Shown here: positions 31,399 to 43,567 of the stretch, in pieces
Position numbering within the stretch: position 1 is the first letter of the stretch
How the letters are laid out: every line of letters starts with the position of its first letter
Assembly (NCBI GenBank): GCA_963580455.1
Contig: OY756967.1
Location: forward strand, 16,290,022-16,354,021
DNA length: 64,000 bases
Direction: 5' to 3'
From: Euonymus europaeus
Lineage: Eukaryota; Streptophyta; Magnoliopsida; Celastrales; Celastraceae
Notes under the pieces: generated by a model
What the model saw: only the letters and a program-made list of their open reading frames with translations
The model's database searches: none
What the model was told of the DNA's origin: nothing
Position numbers and translations under genes: made by a program

Positions 31399-32815
31399 GT
31401 CTTTAGCTATTTCTCTTTCTAGTTCTAGCTCTCTTAATCAGAGCTCTTTTAAGAATGATTCTCTTTATGAGATAACCTATTTTCCTTATGAAACATGAAC
31501 TTCTGACATTGAATTCCCTGTTGTAAATCTATATACTATCTTTAATAAGCCACCCCAATATTTTACCTATTCTGTTAAACAGTTGTTCAGTAATCCTTCC
31601 TTTAAGTGTGTTAAAGAGTATATTCAAGCTTCTCAGTTTGATCAATGTCACATTCCTACTACTGGAGTTGAACAACTTTTTAAGCTTTCCCTTCCTGAAG
31701 ACTTCCCATGTCAGTGGATGGTGCAGTAGTATACTCATGTTAATTTTGGAGTATTTCATTTATCTTTATCTTTACAGTGTTTGTGACAGTCTTCTCAAAC
31801 TTTAACATGCCTTTTCGAGGTCTTGAGCTTCTCAATGCTTTGAAAGTTCAAGTTCAGATTACTGGTGCTCCGTAGGTCATGACAACTTTTGCTGGAACTC
31901 TTCATTATCAAATGGTTTATAGAGTTCAAAATCATGCTTTTGACCTATAGATGCATTCTGCTAATGTAGATACATTGCTCATCACTGTTGATTCTTTTGG
32001 TGCTCCAAATAATGCAGTCATCCCTAAGCAAATTACAAAAGAGGAGTTGTGTAAACTTCTTCCTAAATCATGGGTGACAAAATATGAGAATTCATTTACT
32101 TAGTTTGTTTTAGTTCAGTCCATCGATCCTACATTCACAATACAAAAGGATGGAACGGTTGATATTTCATTTCCTCAATCTACTGAACAAGCTGCTCCTG
32201 TTTTTCCAACACAATTTGTTATTGAGCCAGATCTTCCAATCTACGACTTTGATGGGATGGGCAAGCAAGTTTATTATTATAAAGACCCGATAACTGATCA
32301 TTGTTTTTGGGACCTTGATTGTTCTTGTGATCCTAGTCTTCATGAAATCTATTTGGTTGATGATGAAGATACTCCTACGAAGAAAAAGAAGTCTAAACAA
32401 AAAAAAAACTCCTGCAACGTTATGATTCTGGAGATCCAACGATTGACTTGTTGGGACAACTTTGAGGAAAATATGAATATCATGTTACCTATTCTAAGGG
32501 GTCTTCTCAATTGCCTCCACCATGTATTATGTTCAAACCAGGTGAATTTGGTTATGATCAACAGTTTCCCTTTTTGAATGATTACTCTGATTCCAATGAT
32601 TCACAAATCAAATATTCTTGGAAAATTCTAGAGAATACTTCAAGAGCTTCTAAGGGAACTCTTAACAACCTTTATCTGCTGCAGAAGCTACTCTCAATTG
32701 GCAGTCTAATAATGTTGTTGCATAAAACAAGTTGTTGTTACAAATCTCTCATGGCCAGCAACAGATTTCTACTACTGTAACTGAGCGATCAGAAAATTTC
32801 ATCTTTACATACTAA
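31399..32815 (+). pseudogene. Decayed polyprotein with movement-protein-like and gag/coat-like regions
   Basis: An ATG at 31399 (MSLAISLSSSSSLNQSS) opens a coding-like stretch that can be followed to about 32815 in all three plus frames, with several in-frame stops (for example near 31498 and 31726) and frame shifts near 31775 and in the poly-A run at about 32400. The middle (about 31725-32100) has short phrases (VNFGVF; LHYQMVYRVQ; KLLPKSW) that recall the movement-protein part of caulimovirus-like and related plant retroelement polyproteins. The Lys-rich part (32380-32410) and the Gln/Asn-rich part (32680-32780) recall a gag/coat region. No protease or RT follows. It is a dead relic, either endogenous pararetrovirus-like or an LTR element with this module. 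Assigned by recall of family style, without a search. Confidence 0.5.
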
Positions 32816-34129
32816 ATTAATCCGTTTGGCTACTTTTGGCACTTTGGGAACATCCTTTACTCAAACTTCTAAAACAGAGAAAGAAAAGAAATTTCTAGAG
32901 GTACAACTTATGATATACTGACCTGGGAATAGTAGGAACGTCAAATAAGAGAGCGACAAGTGTACAATGGTACATTAGAGGAACCGAAAATTTAATTCGG
33001 ATTAAGATAAGAAAATTTTAAATATATATTTATGCGTATGCTAATAGTAAGAAAAAAATAGTAATAATACAAGTTAATATTTTTTTTTTTAAAAAGGAGA
33101 CAGTAATTTATAAAAGAAGAATTGTGAATTTTGAGTGTCATTTAATATGGCAGTGCATATTTACGTGTGGCCTTGGTGGGAGATAGTAGTTTGGGTGGGG
33201 CTTTACTTAATCGGTAGTACTAGGTATCCAAAGAGCAAATATCACTAATGATACATAATCCTACGTGGCATCCTAATCATCACTACACTAACATTTTTTA
33301 CTTTTTGGGTCACAAATATTTTTCTCTCTATTCTGACCCATTTTAAAGATGAAAGCTCTCTCTCTTTTCTACACTTTTGAATGAACGACTTCTCTCTCCT
33401 TTCTCTCTCCCTCATCTTCTCTATAAAGACAAAAAAAAATGTGCAGATTTCATATTTTTTTTGGAAGAAGAAGAATATTCGCGAGAAAAAAACAAGGAAA
33501 ACACAAAACAAGATTTGATTTCTATTTCTCTAGATTTTCCCCGATTTGTTATGCCTTTTTCATTCGTTCTTCAAATCTTGTGTTTTTTCTTTATTTTTTC
33601 GATTCTTTATTTGAATCTCATGTTATTCTGAGTTTTTTTTTTCTTGAATGAACTCAAATCTATTTGTTCGAGTGATTTTTGATAGGGAATACGAAGAAAA
33701 AAGATGAGGATTGTCCTCGGATTTTTAATGCACTAGTCTGCGTCTTTGATACATTGTTATGGGTGTTGAATATGCTGCTTGTTTTCTAAGGGGGAAGACG
33801 AAGAAGAAAGGACGAGCATTGTTTTGCGTGTTTTAATGAACTGTTGTGGATATTTAATATACAGTGACAATGTATGTTTAATGCACTATTTTGGATACCA
33901 CATTGTTTTTGGATTTATCACATTGTTTTGGGTGTTTTAAACGCACTATTTTTTTTTTGCATGATTTAGCGAAGCTTATTTTTTAAAAATATGATGTAAC
34001 TGTATTAAGCACAGTGCTATTTTTTTTTTTGAACATTTGTGCAATAACATTGTGCTAAAAAAATAACAAACATTAGAACAAATATTAGTACATTGAACAA
34101 TCATGGGAACGTTGTGAATATTATAACAG
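32816..34129. other. Spacer, no gene recognised
   Basis: Includes a promoter-like CTATAAAGAC at about 33420 with a pyrimidine-rich leader and a low-complexity Phe/Arg-rich frame behind it (33439-33651) that matches no family I know. From about 33800 the phrase CACTATT/CACTGT begins to recur. Confidence 0.35.
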
Positions 34130-34370
34130 TAAATAATATAATAATACACTGTCATTATAAATGGTAATATAATAGTGCACTGTCAAATGGTCAATCCAAT
34201 TATAATAAGACAACGTGAAAAAAAACACACTATAATAGGGTCCACTGTCAAATGGTAATCACAATGTGATAATGCACTGCCAAAAATGAAATACAATGTA
34301 ATACGCCACTATCATAATAAGACGCGATGTAATCATGCACTATCAAAAGATAAAAACACGACGTAATAAT
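34130..34370. repeat. Degenerate repeat with recurring CACTRTCAAATGGTAAT motif
   Basis: CACTGTC, CACTATC or CACTGCC occurs about six times (near 34147, 34178, 34244, 34275, 34312, 34338), often followed by AAATGGTAAT or preceded by AATGCA. Spacing is irregular (about 26-66 bp). It looks like an eroded minisatellite. Confidence 0.5.
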
Positions 34371-35795
34371 AGTGTAATAAAAAATTTCAGAAAATTTAAT
34401 AAAAATGTCACAGCAATTTAACAAAAGCTCATAGAAGTGTAATGAAGAGAGATTTTTGAATGCTTTGAATTTTACTTTTTATTTTTAAAAAAAACTTACA
34501 CGTGAACTTTTGACAGCCATTATCAATTTTAAAAAATTTAAAATTTAAAATTTCAAAAACATGTAAGAGCTTTATTAAAGGGATATTTTAAACCAAAAAA
34601 GATCACTTTTGGTCCACTTTCTTAGTCATCATCCAAGTCATCAAGTCCACCTAAAATTGGGATATCATGGCAGCTACAATATTGACATCTTTAACATTTT
34701 GGTTACATAATTGCTCAAATGGGATGGCTATGCCACTTTTTAAGAAAAATTAAATATAGAAGAATTGGGAAGAGGGAGAAACATGGTGATAAGGTACCTG
34801 TCAGCGGTTGCTTGCGGGGTTGACATCATTAAATTCAGCTGTTAAGAAAAGTGAGAGTTAGAAGTTAGAAATTGATAGGTAGAGGGAGGAGTTGAACGGA
34901 TTGGAAAGAAAAAAAAAATCCTTTTTGACAACCATTTTAGTGGAACGGGAAGACATCGTTTTGTGTGAAGTTATGGCTATGACTTATGAGAAGTACAGTA
35001 TGATTTATTTGGATTATGTGGGACAATTTGATTGCTTTCTCTATTGTTAAATGAATTTACATTGCGGTGAGTTTGTGGTGGAGTTATACTTCTGGAAGAG
35101 AAAGGCGGTGGTGTTGTAGTGTTAAAGTAAAGTGCTGGCTTTGCACGTACAGTGGGTAAGATTCGAGTAAAAATTCGCTATGCGGTCACATAACGAAGGG
35201 TGTTATGTTCGGGTAGAAGGAGAATACCTACCTCCTTACTTGTTGATGTTAGTTTCGACTATAAGTTCGGAATGAGGATGAAATTAAGGAGATAGTGATG
35301 GTATGGGAAGTGCAGTTGATGATTGTGAGTGGTTGTAATTTGGCTAGGTTTTATTTAATATTCTAAATATTGTGGTCACTGACTATGAATTTGGTGGATG
35401 CTTGTGTGTGGGTTATTTTTCCGTGGTCATGATATTTTGTACTGAGTTTCAACTCACTCCCGTGCTATGTGTTTTTTTTCCCCAGGTGAGTCTATCGATG
35501 CCAATCAAGCTAGCAATGAGGACCAAACTGCATGATAGTTGCACATACTATGAGTTTGGAGATGCTATATGGGTTGAAAATTATGTTTGTTAACAAGTGT
35601 CGAACTTGGGTTCTTGAGTGACAAGTTATATATATATATATATATAATATGAACTTTGATGCTAAGTTATATATTAAAAGAATTGTGGAAGTTACTAAAA
35701 TATTTAATATTTTATTATGCTAACTAGTTATGTCAATTTTTACTAAATTAGTCAATTAATATTTTTACGTCACGTTCTTAAAGTCAGGGCGTAAC
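34371..35795 (+). other. Possible solo LTR-like region
   Basis: No gene. From about 34880 to 35795 the sequence (GTAAGATTCGAGTAAAAATT, CAACTCACTCCCGTGC, CCCCAGGTGAG, ending GTCAGGGCGTAACA) resembles chromovirus-type gypsy LTRs, which often end in a GGGCGT.ACA phrase. A TA microsatellite lies at 35627-35646. No partner LTR or target duplication was found. Confidence 0.3.
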
Positions 35796-35977
35796 ACAAC
35801 TTCAAACTTTGAAAAAACAAGCAAAAATCAGACTTCTCAATGAATCTCACTATTCTACTCCTTCTTTTGCATTCCGTCCACCTAATGTCCACCCCAAGGA
35901 CTTACCCTCTATTGGCAACACAGGACCTTCCAATAGTTCTGCTTATTTTTTTTTCTAGATCTTAAACAAACTTCATA
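35796..35977 (+). pseudogene. Gag-like fragment left of Copia C
   Basis: A coding-like stretch (LKKQAKIRLLNESHYSTPS, FRPPNVHPKDLPSIGN) follows the LTR-like region and is cut by the Copia C insertion. Composition suggests a gypsy or pararetrovirus-type gag linker, but no diagnostic motif is present. The sequence interrupted here resumes at 41707. Confidence 0.4.
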
Positions 35978-35982
35978 GAACC

Positions 35983-36628
35983 TGTTGATGTTTTAAGTAT
36001 ATTTAAAAGAAATTATATGTGTTAATGATTCAATGAATTGAAGAGTGGAGGAATGGTTAAGGTTTTGGATCCTTAATGTTAGAAACCCATGTTCCAGGAG
36101 TGCCTACTACATATAATGAATATGTATAGGTCAAAGATGGGAATTGGACCTTGGGTCTCTTCAGGCTTTTGATTTCTTTCCTTCCACACTTAAATTTTTT
36201 TTCCTTCTTGAAATATTTTTTAACGTTAATCATTGATTTGGTCATTAACTAAAACACGTTTTCCTGATTTTTTCTGATTTTACTCTAACGTTTTAATATT
36301 TACTTGGAAACGTTTTGATTTTCTCAATTGATTTGGTGGTAACTGTTTTGGAAACAAACGATTTTCCATGGCTTTAAAACGTGGACATGAGAGCTCTGGT
36401 TTTTAACACTTACGGAAAAACAAGTTTTCGAGTAGAGAAAGACAGAAAGAGAAAAATGGAAATTCGAACAGTGACCTTTCTATGCAAAGGGTCATTGATA
36501 TAGAGAGTATGTGCTTGTCTTATCCTGGGGACGACGTAGCTGTATCACTGTTTGCGAACTAGTTCGTGACTGAAGCCGGTGAACTTTTTCAATCTCTTAG
36601 TTGCTGTTTCGAGGTAATATCTTTAACA
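35983..36628 (+). repeat. Copia C 5' LTR
   Basis: 646 bp, TG...CA. Compared with the 3' LTR it has an extra block (about 36130-36225) and lacks a roughly 45-bp block present near 41590-41635. Confidence 0.95.
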
Positions 36629-36654
36629 ATTTTAAGACGTTTACTTCTGCCATG

Positions 36655-37500
36655 GAGATTGAGAAAAGTCTGCTGCTAGTTCTAATAATAACAACAACAA
36701 ACCTTTCAAGTTTGAGGGTATGTATTTCAAAAGATGGAAAAATAAGATGTTGTTTTATATTACTACAAAAAAAGGTTGCTTTATTTTGTTTCTACAACTA
36801 AGCCTGCCCAAGTTGATCCACCCACTACTGAGAATACAAAAGAAATAGCCAACTGGGACTCTTGATGATTTTTTGTGCAAGAACTATATTTTGAATGCTT
36901 TAAGTGATGATCTGTATGATTATTTTTCCTCCTTTAAGACTGCTAAAGATGTTTGGGATGCCTTGCAAAAGAAATATGATACTGAAGAGGCTGGGTCTAA
37001 GAAATATGTTGTTAGTCGATACTTGAAGTACCAAATGGTTGAGGAAAAATTTGTTCTCTCACAATCTCATGAACTCCAGAAAATTACTCATGAAATTTTG
37101 TCTGAAGGTATGTAGATTGATGAGCAGTTTTAGGTTATTGTGATGATTGATAAATTTCCACCAAGCTGGAATGAAGAGCTGCGCCATAAAACAAAGGAAT
37201 TTTCGATGGAAAGTCTCATCACCAAAATTAGAGTTGAGGAGGGGACCGGAAACAAGATTCAAAAGAGGAGGTTTTTTGTTGTCTCAAATGAAAACAATAA
37301 AACTCCAGCTCACTTGAAGCCAAATAAGAAGAACATGAAGCCAAGCCACAACCAAAACCAAAACCATAATCGAAGATTCAACCAGAATAATAGCAAGAAG
37401 AATTACAACCAGAACAGGAGCAATAATAGACCCCCTTCAAGGCAGTAAACACAAAACAACAATCAGTTTATGTGTTTCGCTTGCAATAAACTGGGTCATA
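36655..37500 (+). pseudogene. Copia C gag
   Basis: Starts near an ATG at 36652. It includes KPFKFEGMYFKRWKNKMLFY (shifted), CKNYILNALSDDLYDYFSSF, KDVWDALQKKYDTEEAGSKK and [20 protein letters not shown], then an Asn-rich basic tail ([20 protein letters not shown]), and leads into the zinc knuckle. This is a UBN2-type Copia gag, which packages element RNA. Stops near 36800, 37112 and 37445 break it. Confidence 0.85.
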
Positions 37501-38005
37501 TGGCCCGGAACTGCAGAAATTGTAAATCTATAGCTCAAGCGAATATGATTGAGGAGGAGCGACTTGTGGCTATGATTACTGAAATCAATATGATTTCTAG
37601 ATTTGAAGGGTGGTGGGCAAATTCTGGTGCTTCCCAACAAATTTGTTATGATCGTTCTTGGTTCAAGAGTTATTCTGAAGAAAAAGCTATGAAAGTGTTG
37701 TTGGGTGATCCCACACCACTAAGGTTGCTGGTGTTGGCAACGTGGAATTGAAGTTTACTTATGGAAGAACACTCATTCTTAAGGGTGTTTTGCACACTCC
37801 AGAAATGAGAAAGAATATTGTTTATAGCTTCTTACTCAATAAGGTTGGGTTTGTTCAGAATATTGGTTCTGATCAATATATAATCACCAAAAATGGATCT
37901 TTCGTGGGCAAGGGCTATGCTTGTGATAGTATGTTCAAACTCAACGTTGATATGAATAAAAATGTTGCATCTTCTTCTTATATTGTTAGTTCCTTTAATG
38001 TTTAG
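37470..38005 (+). pseudogene. Copia C zinc knuckle, protease and pre-integrase region
   Basis: CFACNKLGHMARNC is an intact C-x2-C-x4-H-x4-C nucleocapsid motif. The protease motif reads WWANSGASQQICYDRSWF, so the catalytic Asp of D-S-G is Asn, which would abolish activity. It continues GRTLILKGVLHTPEMRKNIV and LLNKVGFVQNIGSDQYIITK, typical of the segment before integrase. The frame changes near 37735. Confidence 0.85.
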
Positions 38006-38047
38006 CATGCTAGACTTTGTCATATTAACAAAAAATTAATTAAAAAT

Positions 38048-38900
38048 ATGAGTAGTCTAGGTATAATTTCTAATGTATGCGTGGATGATTTTGATAAGTG
38101 TGACTCATGTAGTCAAGCTAAAATCACCAAAACTCCACATAAATCAGTAGAACGAAAATTTGAACCCCTTGATTTAATACATTCTAATATATGTGAATTT
38201 GATAGTGTATTAACTAGAAATGGAAAATGATATTTTATTACATTTATCGATGATCATTCAAATTATACATATGCTTATTTGATGAGGCATAAAAGTGAAG
38301 CTCTTGATATATTTAGAGTCTTTATAACATAAATAGAAAATCAATTTGGGAAAAGGATTAAGATATTTTGTAGTCATAGAGGTACGGAATATTGTTCTAT
38401 AGAATTTAATAAGTTGTATGAAACTCTTGGCATAATTCATGAAGTAACTGCACCTTATTCATAAAAAATGAATGGAAAAGCTGAAAGAAAAAATAGAACT
38501 TTGTGTGAACTTGTTGTAGCTACATTGTTAAATTCTGGTGGTGTTTCTTATTGGTGGGGAGAAATTCTTTTAACCGTATGCTATGTTTTGAATAGAGTGC
38601 CTAACTCTAAAAATCATGTTTCCCATATAGAATTGTGGTTAAACATAAAACCTAATGTTTTTTATTTTCGTGTATGGGGCTGTTTGGCATATGTAATGAT
38701 ACCATATCCTAAAAGGTCTAAATTAGCTAGTAGAGCATTTTTATTGGATATGCAATAAATAGCAAAGCATATAGGTTCTATGATATTAAAAAGAGTGTGA
38801 TTATTGAATCGCTTGATGCCGATTGTTTCGAGGACAAATTTCCTTTTAAATCTAGAAATAGTGGGGGTTCTAGTGGAGATAATGATATCAATGAATCTAA
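38048..38900 (+). pseudogene. Copia C integrase
   Basis: CDSCSQAKITKTPHKSVERK (zinc-binding domain) is followed by LDLIHSNICEF, where the first catalytic Asp is Asn, then IFCSHRGTEYCS, where the second is His. KMNGKAERKNRTL retains the catalytic Glu region. Stops occur near 38230, 38331 and 38463. Further C-terminal phrases are RVWGCLAYVMIPYPKRSKL. Two of three catalytic acids are lost in addition to the stops. Confidence 0.85.
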
Positions 38901-38939
38901 TTTGTGAAAACAAAAAGAACGAGATACATCTACACCTGA

Positions 38940-39990
38940 GTTAAGAAGAAGCGTGCGACCTAGAGTAGTGAAAGATTTTGGATCTGATTTTTATGCTTTT
39001 ACGTTAGAAGGTGATCCTGTTACTTTAGAAGAGGCATATAAATCTACTGATTTTGAATTATGGTAGGAAGCTGTAAATGATGAAATGGATTCTTTACAGT
39101 CAAATAAAACTTGGAAATTAGTAGACTTACCTCTTGGATGTAAAGCTATAGGATGTAAATGGATACTAAAAACGAAACTGAAAGCTGATGGTTCTGTAGA
39201 AAAATACAAAGCAAGACTAGTTGCTAAAGAGTTTAGACAAAAAGAAAATATTGATTTCTTTGATACTTACTCTTCTGTCACTCGAATTACATCTATTCAT
39301 ATTTTGCTCGCTATTGCTGCTGTTCATGATTTAATTGTGCATCAAATGGATGTTAAGACAACATTTTTAAATGGTGATTTGGAAGACCAAATTTACGAGG
39401 ATTAGCCCAAATGTTTAATTATTCCAAGGCAAGAACATAAGGTATGTAAATTAGAAAAATATTTATATGGTTTAAGCAAGCACCAAAACAGTGGCAATGA
39501 CAAATTTGATTCGTTGATTATTAGTCATGGTTTTAGAATAAATGAAATCGACAAGTGTGTATACTATAAGTTTATTGATAATGTATGCACTATAATATGC
39601 TTATATGTGGATGATTTATTGATATTTGGATCACATATTGATGCTGTAAATGAAGTAAAAATTTTGCTTAGCAAGAATTTTGATATGAAGGATCTTGGAG
39701 AGGCTGACCTTATTCTTGGAATTAAAATTACAAGAACAAGTTATGGAATATCGTTAGATCAGTCTCATTATATTAAAAAAATGTTGCATAGATATAATTA
39801 TTTTAATTGCAAACCTGTTTGTTCCCCTTATGATCCAAGTGTTAAGTTGTTTAAGAATACTGGTGAAAGCATTAGAAAAATTGAGTATGCTAGCATAATT
39901 TCTAGTCTTCGATATGCCACAGATTGCACCCGACCAGATATTGCATGTTGTTGGGGTTCTTTGCTGATTTACTAACTCTTGTAGTTAGGA
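38940..39990 (+). pseudogene. Copia C reverse transcriptase
   Basis: Hinge LRRSVRPRVVKDFGSDFYAF, then DEMDSLQSNKTWKLVDLPLG, KWILKTKLKADGSVEKYKAR, a stop near 39405 after DLEDQIYED, an eroded YGLKQAPKQW region near 39465-39500, CLYVDDLLIFGSH (YVDD intact) and MKDLGEADLILGIKI. Frames are long but interrupted, so the protein is not made intact. Confidence 0.85.
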
Positions 39991-39999
39991 ACATTGGTT

Positions 40000-40560
40000 T
40001 GTTGTTGAAAGGCTCATGCATTATCTGAAAAGAACCGTGAACCTAGGATTACATTTCCAGAGGTTTCCCACTGTCCATGAGGGATTTAGCGATGCATATT
40101 GGAACAACCTTTTGGATGATTCCAAAGCAACCAGTGGTTACATATTTTGTATCGCGGTGGGGCTATTTCTTGGAAGTCAAAAAAACAGACTATTCTAGCT
40201 CAGTCCACTATGGAGTCAGAGCTTATGGCTTTGGCTACTGCTAGTAAGGAAGCTAGTTGGATGAGAAATTTTTTGTCAGATACTCCCTTGTAGGAAAGAC
40301 CAACACCAGCTGCTCTAATCCATTTTGATAGTATCGCAGTTATCGCTAGAGTTCATAATCGTTATTTTAAAAGCAAAAGTCGACATATACGTCGAAAGCA
40401 TAACACTGTTAGAGAGTATCTCTCTACAGGTGCTGTAAGAGTGGATTATTTATAGTCTTCAAAGAATCTTGCTTATCCCTTGATGAAAGGATTAGCACGT
40501 GAGAAGGTATGGGATACCTCAAAAGGAATGGGGCTAAAGCCAATCGAAAAATGAGTCAAT
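40000..40560 (+). pseudogene. Copia C RNase H
   Basis: MHYLKRTVNLGLHFQRFPTV, GFSDAYWNNLLDDSKATSGY and a shifted AQSTMESELMALATASKEAS-type stretch near 40200 follow RNase H order. Later, KSRHIRRKHNTVREYLSTGA near 40380-40435 is the C-terminal part. Several stops. From about 40560 to the LTR the sequence is untranslated 3' region. Confidence 0.8.
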
Positions 40561-41115
40561 AATAATGGTAACCCGACCTATTGAGTGGAGATCCCACAAA
40601 AAGGTTCAATGGGAAGAACAAGTTATTAGTGATACACATGGAATCATGCGAACATATATGGAGTCTTATTCTCCTAGCTCATTCCTATTGCATGATACTC
40701 TGCAGCAATAGAAAAGACTGAATTTTTAAACTTTTAATGAGATCTATCACAATAGTTGGATGTTATGCTACATAAACATCTTTGATAGTCTCACCTATGT
40801 ATATGTGAATGTGGGGTCATGTTATATAAGAACTTGGCAAATTCTTTAGAGCATATACTAAAACTGGGATATAAGCACATGGCTGAAATGTGATGGCTTC
40901 TGAATTGCGTGTTAGGAGAATTGTGTGTGATATCTCTACGATGTATATCCTAGGATGATAGTTCAAGAGTACTTCACTATCTATCCTTATACATCGAAAG
41001 ATCTATCACTATGTAAAGGTTCAAGTTTGCAAAACACCTTAAATTACACACATTTCTCGACCGTCTCTCTAAAAAAATCGTGAGATTTCTTTTCTTTTAA
41101 ATATAAGCGGGGGAT

Positions 41116-41701
41116 TGTTGATGTTTTAAGTATATTTAAAAGAAATTCTATGTGTTAATGATTCAATAAATTGAAGAGTGGAGGAATGGTTAAGGTTTTG
41201 GATCCTTAATGTTAGAAACCCAAGTTCAACGGGTGCCTACTATATACAATGAATATATATAGGTCCAACATTAATCATTGATTTGGTCATTAACTGAAAC
41301 ACGTTTTCCTGATTTTACTCTAACGTTTCAATATTTACTTGGAAACATTCTGATTTTCTCAACTGATTTGGCAATAACTATTTTGGAAACAAATGATTTT
41401 CCATGGCTATAAAACGCGGGCATGAGAGCTCTGGTTTTTAACACTTACGGAAAACTAAGTTTTTGAGAAGAGAAAGACATAAAGAGAAACACGCAAATTC
41501 AAACAATGACCTTCTGTGCAAAGGGTCATTGATATAGAGAGTTTGGGTTTGTTTTATCCTAGGGACCACGTAGCTGTATCACTACTTGCACATAAGAGGC
41601 AGAGCCATGAATTGTCTTAAAGAGAGTGACCTAGATCGTGACTCAAGCCGGGTGAACTTTTCCAATCTCTTAGTTGCTATTTCGAGGTAATATCTTTAAC
41701 A
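41116..41701 (+). repeat. Copia C 3' LTR
   Basis: 586 bp with the same TGTTGATG start and TTTAACA end as the 5' copy; immediately followed by GAACC. Confidence 0.95.
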
Positions 41702-41837
41702 GAACCTGGTCAAAACTCCACCTTCTAAACCATCCTCTCTCATTTCTCATCGCCTTGGTAAAGCCCTTCTTGATTAGTTGTAACTAACCCCCTTTCCCTA
41801 CATCAACAACACCAATGCGATTCGTCATTTGAATTGA

Positions 41838-42245
41838 TCAACGTAGCATCAAAGACTTCGAGGAGCAAACGGTTTTGACGTTGGAACAACAGAAGTGGTT
41901 GTCAAAATTATTGGGATTCAATTTTGAAATCCAATACAATCTGGGAAAGACCAACGCAGCAACTGATGAGTTGTCTCGCAAGCAACAATTTTTTTTGCTA
42001 TTCATTTTTGTGAGGTAGATGGTGAATTTGTTGAGCGTAAACAACATACCAGCTTTGAAGCCCAACTGTGTGCCTTGACTACAGTTCAATATGTAGATTT
42101 TTCAGGATTGGTGTAGGAAACCAAGAGTGATCCAAAATTTAGACAAACAATTCGAGATTTGATTGTTGATACTTCGAGTCATCTAGGCTATTCAATTAGA
42201 TAGGGAGTTCTATTATTTAAAGAGAGGTTAGTCTACGGATGGCAA
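41838..42245 (+). pseudogene. Ty3/gypsy RNase H C-terminus and pre-integrase fragment
   Basis: The plus frame gives QRSIKDFEEQTVLTLEQQKW, LSKLLGFNFEIQYNLGKTNA and ATDELSRKQ, the end of a gypsy RNase H (the usual motif is 'VADALSR'). It is followed by shifted KQHTSFEAQLCALTTVQ and KSDPKFRQTIRDLIVDTSSH of the region before integrase. It lies on the right side of Copia C and may be the continuation of the element whose gag-like part is at 35796. Coding resemblance stops abruptly at about 42240. Confidence 0.7.
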
Positions 42246-43567
42246 AAAAATCCAATATGTAGGGTATTCGATCCGTTTAAAATATGAAAACCGATCCTAT
42301 AGAGTTTGAAAACGGTTTTATTTTTTATTTTCAAATCTGTCATGATTTTGGGTTGGTTTTGGTAGTTGATGCTGGGTTTAGGGTATCTGAACCAAAACTG
42401 GATCAAAATTTTACCCAGAATCTTAACCGACCTGACCCTTAATTTCGAGTAAATTCTTAAAAATATTAGTAAATATGTTAGAGAAATGATTCGAACCTTA
42501 CACATGTATAAAAAAGTAAATTACTTAACCACTAGTCTAATTATTATTTTTGTCATAATGACTATAATTAAATTAATAAATAAATTCAATCACTTAACCA
42601 TCAGTCCAATTATTTATTTTGTTCGAATGTTGATGTCTAAAGAGTAATATGGTATTATCATGTAGTCGTTTGAAAATTGGACTATTTTTTATTTGTATTA
42701 TTTAATATCATTCATTATTAATAAGTTTCTTAGACTTGTAAAAAAAAATTATGGATTACATCTTTAAATATATTTTTAATGCACGATTCAAATTTCGAGT
42801 TAGGGTATATGTGTTTGGAAATGGTTATCCAACCAATTATTAAAAAAATTTGAAAAAATTAAACGGTAAACAGGTACTCGATGGTAAACAGTTATGAAAC
42901 GGTTTCGGTTTTGGATATCTAAATGATTTTTGGAACGGTTTCGGTTTTGGATATTGGAAGTGATAGGGATAATATGTTAAAGACCATTATTTTATGTAAT
43001 ATTCAAATTTGGGGTATTTATTTGGAATAAATATGTTTGGCACTTTATATATGAAAAATGACATATTGTTATAAGCATCTTGTATTCTATATGGTATATG
43101 AATTGGTGTGTAGAGTTTATCTTACACACAGAAGATCAATTGATAAGTTCCTATTGAATATAAGCAAACGATCAAAACTTAGACGAAATTGGACAAACTA
43201 TTGGCAGGATTGTAGTATAATATTTCAGTATGCGTATCTTGGTTACATAAAGTGGTAAAGCTTGAACTTACTATACTAGTACACTTGGAGTGTATTGATC
43301 AGGATTGCGTGTGAGTCAATTTTCTCAATCTGACTACATGGAAAATTGTACACTCACAATCACGTTATGACACCGTTCAGCTTGAGGGGGGTACTAGTCT
43401 TATACATGGTCGTTTTACTGAGGGCTACTAGTTTTGTATAGGCAAGCTTTCTTCTTTCTTTTATTTGTTTTACTATTTGCTTTAGTCTTATTTTATTGAT
43501 GGATATATATCTTTGCTTTGTAGCTATTCATTTTTAACCTAATGAGAAAATGAGTTTTCCTCTGCAA
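42240..43567. other. Spacer, possible non-autonomous element debris
   Basis: Begins GGATGGCAAAAAAATCC at about 42238. Near 42895-42960 a repeated AACGGTTTCGGTTTTGGATAT block occurs twice, a sequence style seen in hAT-like non-autonomous elements (weak inference). A GAGGGGGG tract at 43385 might be a stray polypurine tract. No gene. Confidence 0.3.

Larger units (their letters stand above)
35978..41706 (+). mobile_element. Copia C: full-length Ty1/copia element with GAACC target duplication
   Basis: The element spans 35983-41701 (5.7 kb). LTRs are 35983-36628 and 41116-41701, both running TGTTGATGTTTTAAG...ATCTTTAACA. A perfect GAACC flanks it (35978-35982 and 41702-41706). A purine-rich AAGCGGGGGAT (41105-41115) forms the polypurine tract. 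Gag, protease, integrase, RT and RNase H follow in Copia order but with many stops and shifts. The usual Met-tRNA primer-binding site is not seen after the left LTR. LTRs differ by several substitutions and large indels, so it is older than Copia B. Confidence 0.95.

Noticed and set aside
33245..33651. Phe/Arg-rich small frames behind a TATA-like motif
   Set aside because: Low-complexity composition from T/A and pyrimidine tracts; no domain and no splice-supported continuation.
42240..42960. Possible hAT non-autonomous element
   Set aside because: The left end and doubled CGGTTTCGGTTTTGG block are suggestive, but no inverted ends or 8-bp duplication were found, so it is only described as spacer.
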